From NCBI GenBank assembly GCA_022539475.1, contig VCMS01000288.1:1-64000 (forward strand): DNA of 64,000 bases, read 5' to 3'. Below, piece by piece: positions 54,145 to 64,000 of the stretch. The translations under genes and the position numbers were made by a program. The stretch's first letter is position 1. Each line of letters begins with the position of its first letter. This DNA is from Gracilaria domingensis. Lineage: Eukaryota > Rhodophyta > Florideophyceae > Gracilariales > Gracilariaceae. The notes under the pieces are model-generated. The model had not been told where the DNA came from. It was given only the letters and a program-made list of their open reading frames with translations, and made no database searches.

Positions 54145-54698
54145 CAGGCCCGTATTTGTCACTGACTGAATAGATAGAAAAATAAATGATTAATGTTTGA
54201 CTGACTAGCAGAAGCAATAGAATGCTAGTCACACATAGTCATTTACAGTAGAAATCGCCAAAAAGAACACGTGGCACCCTAACAACCATTAATACTCCTA
54301 CACTTGTGTACTGTGATAGGTTGAATGGTTTTCAGATGATGTCTCAAGTTTTATCTTCACAAGAAATAGTATATATAGTTCATAATTTGTTAAGATGTCC
54401 TTTTGTTTGGTTAGTTTTGCCTTTGTTTTCAATTTTCGGGTCATGTTTTAAAACATTTCAAAAACTTTGAAGTTTGATATTAACATTCTTTAGAACGAAT
54501 TTACAGTGTTGGAGCCTTAGCAAGTTCCCAAATATACTCATATATCTCAAAGAAAGGGCAGTGCAGTTTAAATTCTAAGCCAAAACGCTTAGAAAAAAAA
54601 CGAAGGAAAATGTGACTGAATGTGAGTGACTATGAATATTCTTGAGTGACTTCGACTTTTTGGACTTGCTCAAAAATCTAGTCACAAATACGGCCCTG
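54145..54698. mobile_element. hAT-like MITE, 554 bp, copy 2
   Basis: Left end CAGGCCCGTATTTGTCACT, right end tagtcacaaatacggccctg. It aligns with 50430-50979 throughout. No exact target duplication was seen. It abuts the second copy of the hairpin-bearing repeat, suggesting insertion at its edge. Confidence 0.75.
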
Positions 54699-54699
54699 A

Positions 54700-55190
54700 T
54701 GTAAGCGCAGCGCTATTTGTGGCGAGCACTTCTTGTCTATGTTGCTGATTTGCACCCACTCAACTGCACCTACATTAATCTGCATGTCAGGACCTACCAC
54801 TGTGTTACCGTTCGGCTTTGGTACCGTATCGGTTTGATGTGACATTCCTACGGAGTGTCACATCAAACCGATGGCACCATCAGCCTGCAGAAAGGCTGAT
54901 GGCTGATAGTGCCATCGGTTTGGTAAAAAGTCTTTCTGGACGACGCCAGGCAAACACGTCGTCTTGTGCACCTGGCGTCGTGGACATGAAGCACCTCTGT
55001 TGCCGTCCAGCACCGATAATCATGATCATGCTCCTGCTCTTACAGCACAGCGAGCGCGGGATGATGCGTTATCTGCAGCCGTGGGCACAATCGAAACTGA
55101 AAAAACCTGACGAAAACCGCATGACGAGCCAACTCTTATCCTCTCATTTGTATCCTGTTCCATCATTTTTGGAGTAGAAGAATGTAAGAG
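54700..55190 (+). repeat. Dispersed hairpin-bearing repeat, copy 2
   Basis: It matches 11062-11500. It contains a hairpin with arms atcggtttgatgtgaca (54828-54844) and tgtcacatcaaaccgat (54856-54872). A third arm (atcagcct...aggctgat...agtgccatcggttt, to about 54921) can pair instead with the middle one. A further hairpin lies at about 54942-54995 (gacgacgccaggc / cacctggcgtcgtgg). Confidence 0.65.
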
Positions 55191-55289
55191 AAGAAGCCAG
55201 GCCTTCAGATTGAAGAGACCTTGAAATAAGTTGAAATATCTCTTTGATCAAGATTCAAAGGCGAGAGAGATAGGTCTCATTACACTAAT

Positions 55290-55900
55290 TTTGTCGTTGG
55301 TTGAACAAGACTGGGTTTGACCGCGTACTAAGCGCTGACTCGACCATGTACACAGTGCCAGCGCGTGTAGAGGAAAACCCAAAAGAGGGATTATCCACAG
55401 AATTTCCGAGTTCTTCTCCCTCAAGGGCAAATCCAGCAGAAGAGCCCTCTGTCCGCATTCAAGCCGAGTAGCTTGCCGGGTGTAAGACCGGAAACATTGC
55501 CTGGATGTATCTACAGAGGTGAGAGACCAAGAAAAAATTGTAATCAATACGCAGTAAGGAAACACAGAAAAACGAGGAGAAAAGGACATAGGAACTAAAT
55601 ATACGGAGAATGCCTCAAGGAAAAGAACCCAGAAGCAGAGCTAAAGCAGATGCCCACCGGCGGGAACAAGGCCGAAAGCGGAGCGACAACGGCGACCAAT
55701 GCCAAAATAAACCCAATACAGGGGCGGAAACCGAACCTGAACAAGGTGATTACGTCCAAAGAGAGGCCAATTCACGGCCGAGACGCTTGACTCTAGCCGG
55801 AATTGGATCAAAAACAAATGACCATTCAGTGGTGAGAGAGAGCTTTCTATGTGACCCTGAGGAGATAGTTGTACAGGAACCAAACGTGGCTACCGACCGT
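55290..55900 (-). repeat. LTR-like dispersed repeat, copy 2
   Basis: The reverse complement matches 9240-9840. Shared blocks include caccactgaatggtcatttg, gccgttrtcgctccgct, cttactgygtattgat and the translated stretch FRSYTRQATRLEC. Limits are approximate; similarity may extend to about 56000. Confidence 0.5.
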
Positions 55901-56912
55901 AAAGAAGTTTGTAAACCTACGAAGGAAGTACGAGCTAGCACCAAGCCTTTGGTTAAGCGAGGCGACCTCAGTTGACTTTACTTAGTGCCTGCGACCCGGA
56001 GGTCACGCTCACCTGAGTAAGTTCAACTAGACATTAAACTAACAACTTTTACTTAATGTAGTGCACACCTCACGGAGTCCATATCCGTGGCTTATCCACT
56101 GTCAGGTTGTCTAGAGAGGCGGTGCACTAGCTACAAACTACACAATATTCACGTGTCAATGACTATGCAATGGTTTTAAGACCGACTTCACATGACAAGG
56201 TTCACCAGAAACATCAACAACATTACCCAAGTAGTGGGCACAGTCTCCAAGAGTATAGCACCTTATCCCAGAGGGAGCGCCCATCCTTGGCAGGCTCAGA
56301 AGTACCCGTGAGGGGTGGTTTTGCTCCACAGTGTGGAGCTGGCTTTGTGTGCGTGAGGATATAGATATCGATATGTGTCTGGCTACCACTCTTGAAGGCT
56401 TGTGCTTTCCTGTATTAAAAGCTCTTCTGGCTCCGTCTCAGCCTTTCACGTTTTGTATATAAGCTAGCAACTGAAGTTCACGGCGATGCATTCTTGTAAT
56501 CCAACGCCGAATCACACATATACATACCTATTCAAAACTTTGTCGTAATCATTCAAAACAACTATCGGGTTTGCGTACAGTAACCCGGGGTGAAATAAAA
56601 AACTATTTTGCAGCGCAGCTAAATAAGTCTTAAAACACGTGGAGGTAATTAAGGCCTAAAACAATCATAAAATCGCACTTTTGGGGATGTATTGTAAGCC
56701 TTAAAATACTGCGCTGTAACGTAACATAATCGTAAAGGATTGCATTACATTGGGCAGCTGTAGCGTACCATGTTTGTCGCAAAATTGTGGACGTCATTAT
56801 TGAACGGAATGACGCGCGTGGTGACAAACCCAACGGAAGTGTCAGGGGGTACCAGCCAATTTAATAGCAATGTGCAGATGTGCACAATAAAATAAGCAAA
56901 GAATAGAAAAGC
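55901..56912. other. Intergenic, no gene recognised
   Basis: Short frames only. The stretch 56806-56853 (cgcgcgtggtgacaaaccca and flanks) resembles 63957-63995 at the right edge of the window. Confidence 0.35.
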
Positions 56913-57090
56913 GGCTAAAGCCCACGCCAACTCTAGACGAGGACTTGAAATAATTCGACTAAAACCTGCGTCGAGCTTCAGACACAGATTCGAAACCAAA
57001 CGGCTAAAGTCCACGCCAACTCCAGACGAGGACTCGAACAAACACGGCAAAAGCTTGTGCTTAACTTCAGACACAAGCTCGAAAAGACTT
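56913..57090. repeat. Two 89-bp tandem repeat units
   Basis: Units start at 56913 and 57002, each opening ggctaaagycccacgccaac-like and containing cttcagacaca(gat/agc)tcgaaa. The minus strand is open across both (57110-56745, 121 codons), with a strongly hydrophobic stretch (AWALAAFLFFAYFIVHICTL). Confidence 0.65.
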
Positions 57091-57439
57091 AACAAGAAAT
57101 TGGGAGCCAATCCCCAACCGTAGGCAAAAAGGTTTGAAAAAAGAGAAAAAAGAGTGGGGGAAGGCCAGAACTACCAACTGGCCAAAGGGGTAGTAGTAGA
57201 GGAAGCCCATCACACTAAAAGAAAGAAGAAAGGAAAGATTGAAGGGTGTGAAGCAAACCCGATTCTGAGGGTGTCTGACAATGAAGCTCTTCATACATGA
57301 ACGATGCGCCCGTGCACGTGGCACTTGACATTATGAGGTGCATCCCCTATGAGAGTCTTCAACCGTTGGTTAATTTAATTTTAATAAGCACCCGTAGAAG
57401 GGCGTGCGTGGGCCAAGGCCCCTGGCCGGGCGTGGACAC

Positions 57440-58260
57440 GTGAAGGTGGATGGCTAGTGCACAAGTGTGGTATTTTGGGGAATATTTAAGTTTGTCCTTA
57501 TTTTCTGCACCCTGACAGTGAGGTTGCGTACGTGTACCAACCTACGGGTGTGCCTTATTGTAATCAGTTAACCGGCCCTGCACCTGGGGTGCTTAGAGAT
57601 GCAGGGGCGGCTGAACACCACCTGATTATAAAGTAACCAAGCTTCTCCTTCGAGAAATGCCACTCGGATCAAGGAGCACTTGAGACTCATCTTGAGTGTA
57701 GGATCTAGGCGCTACTGCCCTTGCCGGTGTACTACTCCGCCCGCAGGGTCATCGCAAGAGATATAAGTACGTGTACTTTCCTTGGGACGCCTAAGGAATC
57801 TGTATATACCGTGTGGTATTGACGTCTACTATTTCGATTTATTCCTGATTGCAGGACAGATCTATGCCCCAGTATTGGGTTGTTTCTTGCTCTTTTTCCG
57901 CGACGTGGGGCCTGTTGCCGGCTTGTGCACGGCACGCGTCTCCTCTTCGGAAGTATCTCTTTTCCTTTTCTTTCTTGGGCTACGCCTCCCTTCTGAGTGT
58001 CTGGCTTACCCTTTTTCGGGTATGAATCGCTTCTACACCGTTCTCGGCTCGTGATTCTCCTGATATTAGACTTTCTGCATTCATCCCTCTTGGTTTTCCT
58101 CAGGACCCTACTAGTGTTACACCAAAGTCCCCGGTGTGACCAGAGGCTCGTTTACCAAGTTACCATCCTCCAGGAAGCAGGACTTTGGACATCTAGTGCG
58201 TGTTTCACCTGTCCTTGGTTTGCACCACAAAGGGATGTTTGACAAGCAGGTGTTGCTTTT
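57440..58260 (+). repeat. LTR-like T/C-rich segment, possible solo LTR
   Basis: It has a TATA-like gatataag (57756-57764), then long pyrimidine-rich runs with cttttccttttctttcttgg and ttttcgggt words. The composition resembles the B LTR and the 9.4-kb repeat. Ends, partner LTR and target duplication were not found. Confidence 0.25.
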
Positions 58261-58956
58261 TATGTGACGGTGTGATGCGTAGTGGGTGGTTGGAGAGAAC
58301 CGAAGAAGGGTCAGCTCAAATACCACCCTGCTTGTTTAGATGATTGTTATTTGCTATTGCAACTTTGTTTGAGGGTAGTAAATCATAGAAACTATTAATG
58401 CACATTTCTAATTTCTACTTTATCAAAAGATTAATTCTAGACACTTCGCCGTCTTACTAATGCCTTACTACTTCCACCTCCAAAGCTTCGAGCCACATGT
58501 TTTTCTCCTAACATGTTGTTCGAGAACTTCTCAAATTTCTAGTATAGTGAGAAGATTTCTAAACAAGCTATTCATAAAATTCTAGACCGCCTCGTGTCCT
58601 AAATATAGTAACTTAAACGGTTCCGTCAGGAGATCTCGATACTCTACAGAGTCCATCCAGATCCTTCCGATTTGTTCAAGGGGAGAAGAGGGTGGTTTCA
58701 GAACTTTCTTGCATTTTCTAGAATATTCCAGAAAGTTCCTGAGTCCTAAAATACCCCTCAGGATTATTGTTGCTTACGGTGCGCCAGTGTCCGAACAACT
58801 TGTCATTTGACTCGTGACGGAGTGGTGCTGAGTGCGACAATCTGTCACACTCAGTCTCGGTCAGTTGATATCACTCGCATCAACGTAATCAATTCCATTT
58901 CGCAGTGAACTTTGCGCTGTAGTCATCGTATTCCCCGTCAGCGTTTGGTCTTCGCC
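58261..58956. other. Intergenic, nothing recognised
   Basis: A/T-rich. Repeated ttctag/ctagaa words occur between 58430 and 58735 (attctagac, tttctagaatattccagaa), partly palindromic. Confidence 0.3.
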
Positions 58957-59172
58957 ATGGCTCCTGCTACCATCCTTGGCGAGATTTCGCTTGCTTCTGC
59001 CGTCGCTGGCGACGGTGCGCTCGCTACTGCCGTCCATGGCGAGGATGCAGTTGTTGCTTCCGCCCTTATCGACTCCGTCTTAGATGTCGCCTACGGTGCT
59101 CACGTGGATGGCATTAAAGGTGAGAACGTCGCGGAAGACACCGAATCGTTGGAGTTCGTGGCCGAATTTTAG
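58957..59172 (+). CDS. Possible 71-residue acidic protein
   Basis: The open frame from ATG 58957 (MAPATILGEISLASAVAGDG) to TAG 59170-59172 has short internal repeats of the type A(S/T)AV(A/H)G(D/E)(G/D)A. It is acidic and Ala/Val-rich, without signal peptide. Purine/pyrimidine balance and codon use look protein-like. It might be the first exon of a longer gene, or the beginning of a degraded gag behind the LTR-like segment. Confidence 0.25.
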   Translation: MAPATILGEISLASAVAGDGALATAVHGEDAVVASALIDSVLDVAYGAHVDGIKGENVAEDTESLEFVAEF

Positions 59173-59721
59173 GCAGCGCCTCCGTCGGTGCCGCGCTTTA
59201 TCCTCTTACCGCCGCCGAGGACCCACGCTGTGTCCACGTTCCATCTTAAAAGAGCTTATTTGGCTGTGTGGAAAGATGCCTATAAGTGTGTTGAGTAATC
59301 ATTGGCTAGGCATCGTTCCTTGGAAATCACTTATTCAGTTCTCGTGCGCTCGCTTTGCACTCTGCGCCGTTTCATAAGAGCTTTAAAGGCCCGTTTGTTG
59401 TACTCCTAGCTTCAGTCAAATCTACTTTCTTGCTTCCTTGTAAGCTCTTGATGCCTTTTGTCCCTCCAAACCTTTCTTGTCTTCACACATATGATCACAC
59501 CGCATCCGTGATTGGTGGACTCACAGGTTGATAACTAGAATTAATGACAAAGGTATTCACATTCTGGATACGGGAACAGATAAGGCGGATGCTTGGTCTC
59601 TATCTGACAAGAACGATTGGCTTTCCACGAGAATATTGAGAGTCCCAACGCGGCAGATCTAAAGATGTTCCTTTGAAGTATAACTCTTTAGGAGGATAGC
59701 GGGTGATCTATCTCACATTGC
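59173..59721. other. Intergenic, nothing recognised
   Basis: It contains the 3' flank of the membrane-protein gene on the minus strand. No motif stands out. Confidence 0.3.
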
Positions 59722-61845
59722 TCATCCGCCGCCGACGAAGTCTTCAAGGAGGGCGACATGGTATTTGGGTTGCCAAATAGCGATATGCGAAGTCGCCTCT
59801 CGTTCTTCGACGCCCTTATTGCTCACATCAGTTATCTGCAGAGGCCCAAAGTAAGCATGGGCTTGCATTTTCGAATCCATACCGAGGAAGAACCACCCGC
59901 ATTGCTGTTTTATCTCAAGCCGACGGGCAAGCAACTTGAAGCATCCAGCGTAGCAGCCTCGTCCGCGCCGGCAAACCACATTATCTGAATTCATATTAAC
60001 TATCTTGGTTGCTGCAAGGACCAGTATTATTAGTGCAATGGTAGCAAAAGTGGAGATTCTTCTCAACGCGGGCAGGAGGCCTTTGAAGATAGTTGACGTG
60101 CGGCAAAGATCCTTTTGAATGAGCACAGCTGTGCACCAAATGTAGCTGAGATACAATCCCAGACCACAATAGCGCTCTTGTCTCATTAGGAACCAGAGAG
60201 CCCAAGCTGTGAAGACAGCCTTCACGAAAGAATACACTAGCAGCCAACGAAAAAGCATTTCGAACCCTACTGAGCATACGACATAAACGACTATTAGATT
60301 TCGATGCTGAGGGTAGTCGAGAGCGAGATTTCGGATTTCAAATACAAGCAAAATGGGAGCCAAGCTTCCGGAGCGAACTATTTCCGAAACCACTTGATTG
60401 AATAACAGGAGCAACGGGCCTACGATAAATGAGACAGACAAAGAAGCTTGCGAAGTGAGAAGCAAGAGTCGCATCGTGATCAACATCAGCACTGCTTTTG
60501 AGCCCAGGTCGCGCCCACTCTCACACAGCTGCATGAACATGATAATGTCGTAAACAGTTTCAGCGGCCATTGTTATGTGAAAGCTGAATACAGAGAGTTT
60601 GTTGTCCCAATTCCACACCGCAAGGAAGATGAGAAGGAAAGCGATGCGGATAAAACTGCGCAATACAGCTGCGGCGCTACTTAAGTCTATGCGGTACTCA
60701 GATTGATTGCTCTCCACGAAACGATAACCTTGTGCGTACGCCTCAAATGCGTCTATGGCGGCCACCGTCTTCCAATAGTCCCTATTAGTGGGACAATCAC
60801 TCTCCGAACTTAGGCGCAACCTGTTCGCAGCACTGCTCGCAATGACGTAATTGCTTCTGAGAGCGTTATCTGCGGAGTTCTCAACGTAGCTCGGGAGCCC
60901 CTCAGGAAACGAACGGGTGCATGTTTTGTATGGACCTCCTTCTTCTCCTTGCGATGCAAAAAGTGGAGTACGATGCAGATCCATTTCCACCATGTTGAGT
61001 TTGAAAACGCCACCTGTACCGACCATGATCATCAGCCTGAGATACTCCTTGTCTCTGCTCCACCCCGTGCGCGACGTGCGAAAGTCATCGCTGCGCATCA
61101 GTTTCATGAGCGTATCCTTAATGGACGCGGCAGCATCGACAGCAAGCGGGTCGGCAACCGCGAGCGATTGATCAACGCCGTCGCGAACGGCACGTTCCAC
61201 GAGCATCCACGTCCTGGTACGGTCGAAGCCGATGGTGATGGTCTCGCAAAGCGTGTACGGAACAAGCCCGTACTCATACCAAGGGCGCGGCTCCACAGCG
61301 GCAAAACCTTTGTGTCTATCGACCCACAATACAACGTGCCTCAACTTTGGCCGCTGGCTCACCACGCGACGATACAGCTTCTGTACGTCAGAAACGTCAT
61401 TATACGAGTACGAAACAGCCAGAACGACCTCGGTCGACACCAAGCGAATGGCCGTTCGGTAGATTTTGTCAATCGCCGCAGCCTTCTTTGTACGCTCGTC
61501 GTCGTTGCCGGTGCTCAAATGCAAATCCTGGTAAAGGCGATCCGCCTCATCCACGTCCAGCACGCGCCTCGCCTCGAACGGGCTCTCGCGGGTGGCGGCA
61601 CGACGTGGGACAGAGATTAGACGCAGACGACTGAGCCACACGAGGACGTCCTTGGGGTCGAGATGCCTGAAAATCAGCACCATTCGACGGAGGTTCTGCT
61701 TGGTGTTGGGCCCCGCGCGCAGACGGGCAATAAAGAGCTCGACGGAGGTGCGCGAGTTATGCGCGCGGCTGCGGGCATACTTTTTGACCTCGAGCGCTAC
61801 GAGTTCGGCGATCGTGCGCAGAAGGTCGCTAGTCGTTAGGTCCAT
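59722..61845 (-). CDS. Large multi-pass membrane protein of unknown function
   Basis: The single open frame runs 719 codons from 61881; I prefer Met13 (61845, MDLTTSDLLRTI) because a TATAAAA box lies at 61897-61903, too close to the first ATG. Residue numbers below are for the longer frame. Residues 13-400 form a soluble domain with basic helices (VKKYARSRAHNSRTSVELFI), an alternating beta-like region (RHVVLWVDRHKGFAAVEPRP) and an acidic linker. From about 405 to 627 there are six or seven membrane segments (about 407-423, 463-495, 528-545, 548-565, 573-588, 610-627). A 90-residue Cys-containing C-terminal tail follows (VCRRGRGCYAGC). I do not recognise a family. Codon pattern and length make it a convincing gene. 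Confidence 0.7.
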   Translation of the reverse strand: MDLTTSDLLRTIAELVALEVKKYARSRAHNSRTSVELFIARLRAGPNTKQNLRRMVLIFRHLDPKDVLVWLSRLRLISVPRRAATRESPFEARRVLDVDEADRLYQDLHLSTGNDDERTKKAAAIDKIYRTAIRLVSTEVVLAVSYSYNDVSDVQKLYRRVVSQRPKLRHVVLWVDRHKGFAAVEPRPWYEYGLVPYTLCETITIGFDRTRTWMLVERAVRDGVDQSLAVADPLAVDAAASIKDTLMKLMRSDDFRTSRTGWSRDKEYLRLMIMVGTGGVFKLNMVEMDLHRTPLFASQGEEGGPYKTCTRSFPEGLPSYVENSADNALRSNYVIASSAANRLRLSSESDCPTNRDYWKTVAAIDAFEAYAQGYRFVESNQSEYRIDLSSAAAVLRSFIRIAFLLIFLAVWNWDNKLSVFSFHITMAAETVYDIIMFMQLCESGRDLGSKAVLMLITMRLLLLTSQASLSVSFIVGPLLLLFNQVVSEIVRSGSLAPILLVFEIRNLALDYPQHRNLIVVYVVCSVGFEMLFRWLLVYSFVKAVFTAWALWFLMRQERYCGLGLYLSYIWCTAVLIQKDLCRTSTIFKGLLPALRRISTFATIALIILVLAATKIVNMNSDNVVCRRGRGCYAGCFKLLARRLEIKQQCGWFFLGMDSKMQAHAYFGPLQITDVSNKGVEEREATSHIAIWQPKYHVALLEDFVGGG

Positions 61846-61896
61846 GGTTGCTTCGCAGGTCGGCGAATGGGTTGTGCGCATTTCGAATCTGAGCTA

Positions 61897-61903
61897 TTTT
61901 ATA
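61897..61903 (-). promoter_or_regulatory. TATA box of the membrane-protein gene
   Basis: The minus strand reads gaTATAAAAtag, 52-58 nt above the ATG at 61845 but only 16-22 nt above the ATG at 61881. Confidence 0.55.
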
Positions 61904-62220
61904 TCTCGAGCGGAATCTCTCGCAAGCATTGCTTACATTACATAATCGACCTATTTACAGTTCCAGTCGACAACTCATGGCCACGTGTGCAGTAGTACTT
62001 GCAAAGCTCCTACTGGGAAATGCGGGAATTCCTCAAATTCCAAGATTTTCGCGCTTTATGGACTTCCTTTCTATAAAAAGAACTCTCTATCCAAACGGAA
62101 ATTAGGAGTGTTTAAGATATTAAATATTGAGTAACATAAAAACCCAAAGTATATACAAGAAGATACTTTAAAAAAATATGGCATTACGTATTTCTTTTAC
62201 GATTTATACAAAGCCTTTTC
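61904..62220. other. Intergenic, A/T-rich
   Basis: No gene seen between the membrane-protein promoter and the Harbinger-type transposase end. It may include the end of the transposon, but no inverted repeat was identified. Confidence 0.3.
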
Positions 62221-63173
62221 TTAGTTACTGAAGACAGGAAAAAGTCTTGCCCCATTACGCAGCAAAAGTTGCACAATATTAGCTATAGCAAAAAAACAAC
62301 TCGAATGAGTCAAACGGTTGTGACGGTATTTTTGATCCAGTACTTTGAACTTTTTGAAATAACGATTCAATGCTTCATGCCTTGCCCTCAATCTGCAATG
62401 CACATCTTCCAGATGTGAGGGAATGTGATTAGCTCTCAGACATCTTGAATCAGGGTAGCCATTGTCCGTAACGACTTTTTCTTCATGTTGAAGTCTGACT
62501 TTTAAATCTCGTCTAAATATTTTAACATCCGGGAAGGATCGACACGGAAAGCCACCATTCACCCAAACAATAAATCCATTATCTACTCTTAACTCTATTT
62601 AATATCGGAGACCTGCACCCTTAAATTTATGAGAATACCATGTTCTTAAAAAAGGGTACGGTTCGTTGATAAAACAGTCTGTACAATCTACTGAAATAAA
62701 ACAAGACTGAAACTGTTTTGAAAGAAGCCTTTTCTGTAGTCGTATCTGATGTGTTATGGTCAGTATAATTCAAATAAGATCTTGTTTACCTGAAATGATT
62801 AACTTACAATTTTAAGTCCTGATAGTAACCTGACAAACTTCCAAGACCATTTTCTAAAGGTTTTTTCGTCAACACCGGTAATACCTGTGTTCACAGCTTC
62901 TGGATTGTACTGCTTTAGAAACAGAAAAGCCCAAAGTAGGTGTTTGGGCAATGCTGCTTGTGGCACAAGCGGTCGTAGCTTGTTCCAAAGAACAGAACAA
63001 ACATGATAGTTCGTGCCAAACAAACAAAGAAAACGTCGACTCGCGTTCACACTTCTTCGTCGCTTTGCAATGCTTGGGAGAGAAACGAAAACGTTGCGAA
63101 ACGTTGAGGGAGTAGCTGGCTGACCTCTGATGATTGATGATTTCTGACAACGCTTCTGAAGTTGACATTGCAT
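62221..63173 (-). pseudogene. PIF/Harbinger-type (DDE_Tnp_4) transposase, decayed, with an intron
   Basis: Exon 1 (63173 to 62808) reads FGTNYHVCSVLWNKLRP, LLWAFLFLKQYNPEA and GVDEKTFRKWSWKFV, the N-terminal signature of DDE_Tnp_4 transposases of diatoms, oomycetes and algae. A GTAAGT donor (62802-62807) and a TTTTATTTCAG acceptor (ending 62691) bound a 117-bp intron. Exon 2 reads VDCTDCFINEPYPF, WYSHKFKGAGLRY, FIVWVNGGFPC, PDVKIFR, KVVTDNGYPDSRC and RARHEALNRYFK. This gives the three catalytic acids (Asp of the CTDC segment, an Asp in the PDV or TDNGYPD segment, Glu of ARHE). There is one in-frame stop after GLRY, and the visible splice junction does not keep a perfect frame, so the copy is probably dead. 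Terminal repeats were not identified. Confidence 0.75.
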
Positions 63174-64000
63174 ATCTGGCCTTTAAGTATGGATAGTCAA
63201 TGTGTGTTCATGACATTTATACAAGAAATATTGTCATTCCTCCCTCTTGCATACCTATCGAGACCCAAAAGGTGATGGGCATTACAAGAGAATTACTGTC
63301 GCAGGAGCATTGTTGGCGGCCTGTGTCAATAGAACATTTTATATTTGGACAAGAGGATAATCGTTTACATAGAATGAAATATCGATTAAAAGCACTCCAT
63401 ACTCTGTTTCTAGTGACCCACGTTTCTCTCGAACTTACGCAACTGACTCACGTACTTAACTGTAGATTGTAAACGTTTGAATATATTACAAGAAAGTATA
63501 TGATATGTTATATGTAAAACGCATGTTGTGTCTTCTGAGCTTTCCATGTATGTTTTAAGTTTCGCGGTCTCACAGGGAGCAAACGGTCTAAGTGCTCTCC
63601 TCTTTCGAAATAAAACCTTACGATAGAATTCTGTAAGTAGTTTTCTAAGACTCAGAATCTACAAAACGAATATTTTGCAGTATTTTAGCAAACCTTTCAA
63701 CATTGCATTAAGTGAAACCTGTGCCCACCTTATAACCCTAATATGAAACAAAATCTCTACCCCTCCAAAAGCCCCTAAAAGCAGGGTTCTTTTTCAAATC
63801 TGTACCCACCCAAAACCCCCTAAAATCGCACCCCGCTAAAAAACACCTAAAATCTGGGCACCTTGATGCCTTCCAGAGGCAACATTTGCTGACACGTGTA
63901 TTTGGAGTTTTAGGTAAAAATCTATGCGAAGTGTGAACGCCCTTTTTGGGGGAAACAGCGCGGGTGGTAACAAACCCAAGGAGAGCGACTCAGTAAATTG
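63174..64000. other. Right edge: no gene; C/A-rich repeats near 63730-63860
   Basis: Variants of acccacccaaaaccccctaaaa occur three to four times between 63720 and 63860. The last 45 bp resemble 56806-56853. No coding features. Confidence 0.35.

Noticed and set aside
55610-55975. 121-codon hydrophilic frame
   Set aside because: It lies mostly within the LTR-like repeat whose other copy at 9.4 kb does not keep the frame.

Overview
The window looks like nuclear DNA of a compact, intron-poor, single-celled-type or algal eukaryote. I infer a red alga (Florideophyceae), from mostly single-exon genes, TATA boxes close to start codons, FkbM and CK1/VRK-type genes, and many Ty1/copia-type elements. 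No marker gene in the window proves this. Roughly half of the sequence is mobile DNA. Host genes are sparse and lie between repeats.

Region by region. Positions 1-7177 hold what may be one partly captured DNA transposon. It has an intact Plavaka/CACTA-type transposase on the minus strand (3905-7177), which meets tail to tail with plus-strand genes. Those genes are a degraded coiled-coil gene (1515-3908) and, before it, a degraded gene that joins a DNA N4/N6-methyltransferase motif to a SET-like histone-methyltransferase domain (about 65-1299). Positions 7200-11500 are repeats: hairpins, a 338-bp direct repeat around an inverted repeat, an LTR-like repeat and a palindromic repeat. Positions 11850-20650 are the main host-gene stretch: a protein with PP1-docking motifs, a 55-residue protein with an N-myristoylation signal, an unknown 294-residue protein, a compact CK1/VRK-like kinase and an FkbM-family methyltransferase. 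A hAT-type MITE with a perfect 8-bp target duplication sits at 21825-22550.

Positions 24372-50180 are a three-level nest of LTR-retrotransposon fossils. Element A (copia type, plus strand) carries element B (Ty3/gypsy-like, minus strand, 29242-50081) in its right LTR. B carries two further minus-strand copia-type elements, C1 (32331-38268) and C2 (38500-44862). LTR-pair divergence, counted by eye, falls with nesting depth: about 6% for A, 2% for B, 1.3% for C2 and 0.6% for C1.

Positions 50181-64000 hold two related hAT-type MITEs, a DUF4419-family gene, a large multi-pass membrane protein gene, further LTR-like repeats and a decayed PIF/Harbinger-type transposase with a recognisable intron. 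No rRNA gene, tRNA gene or CRISPR array was seen.

The most interesting candidate system is the left end: a DNA transposon whose cargo may be a DNA-methyltransferase/SET gene. A second practical point is that a duplicated LTR at 32331-33117 looks like an assembly artefact.
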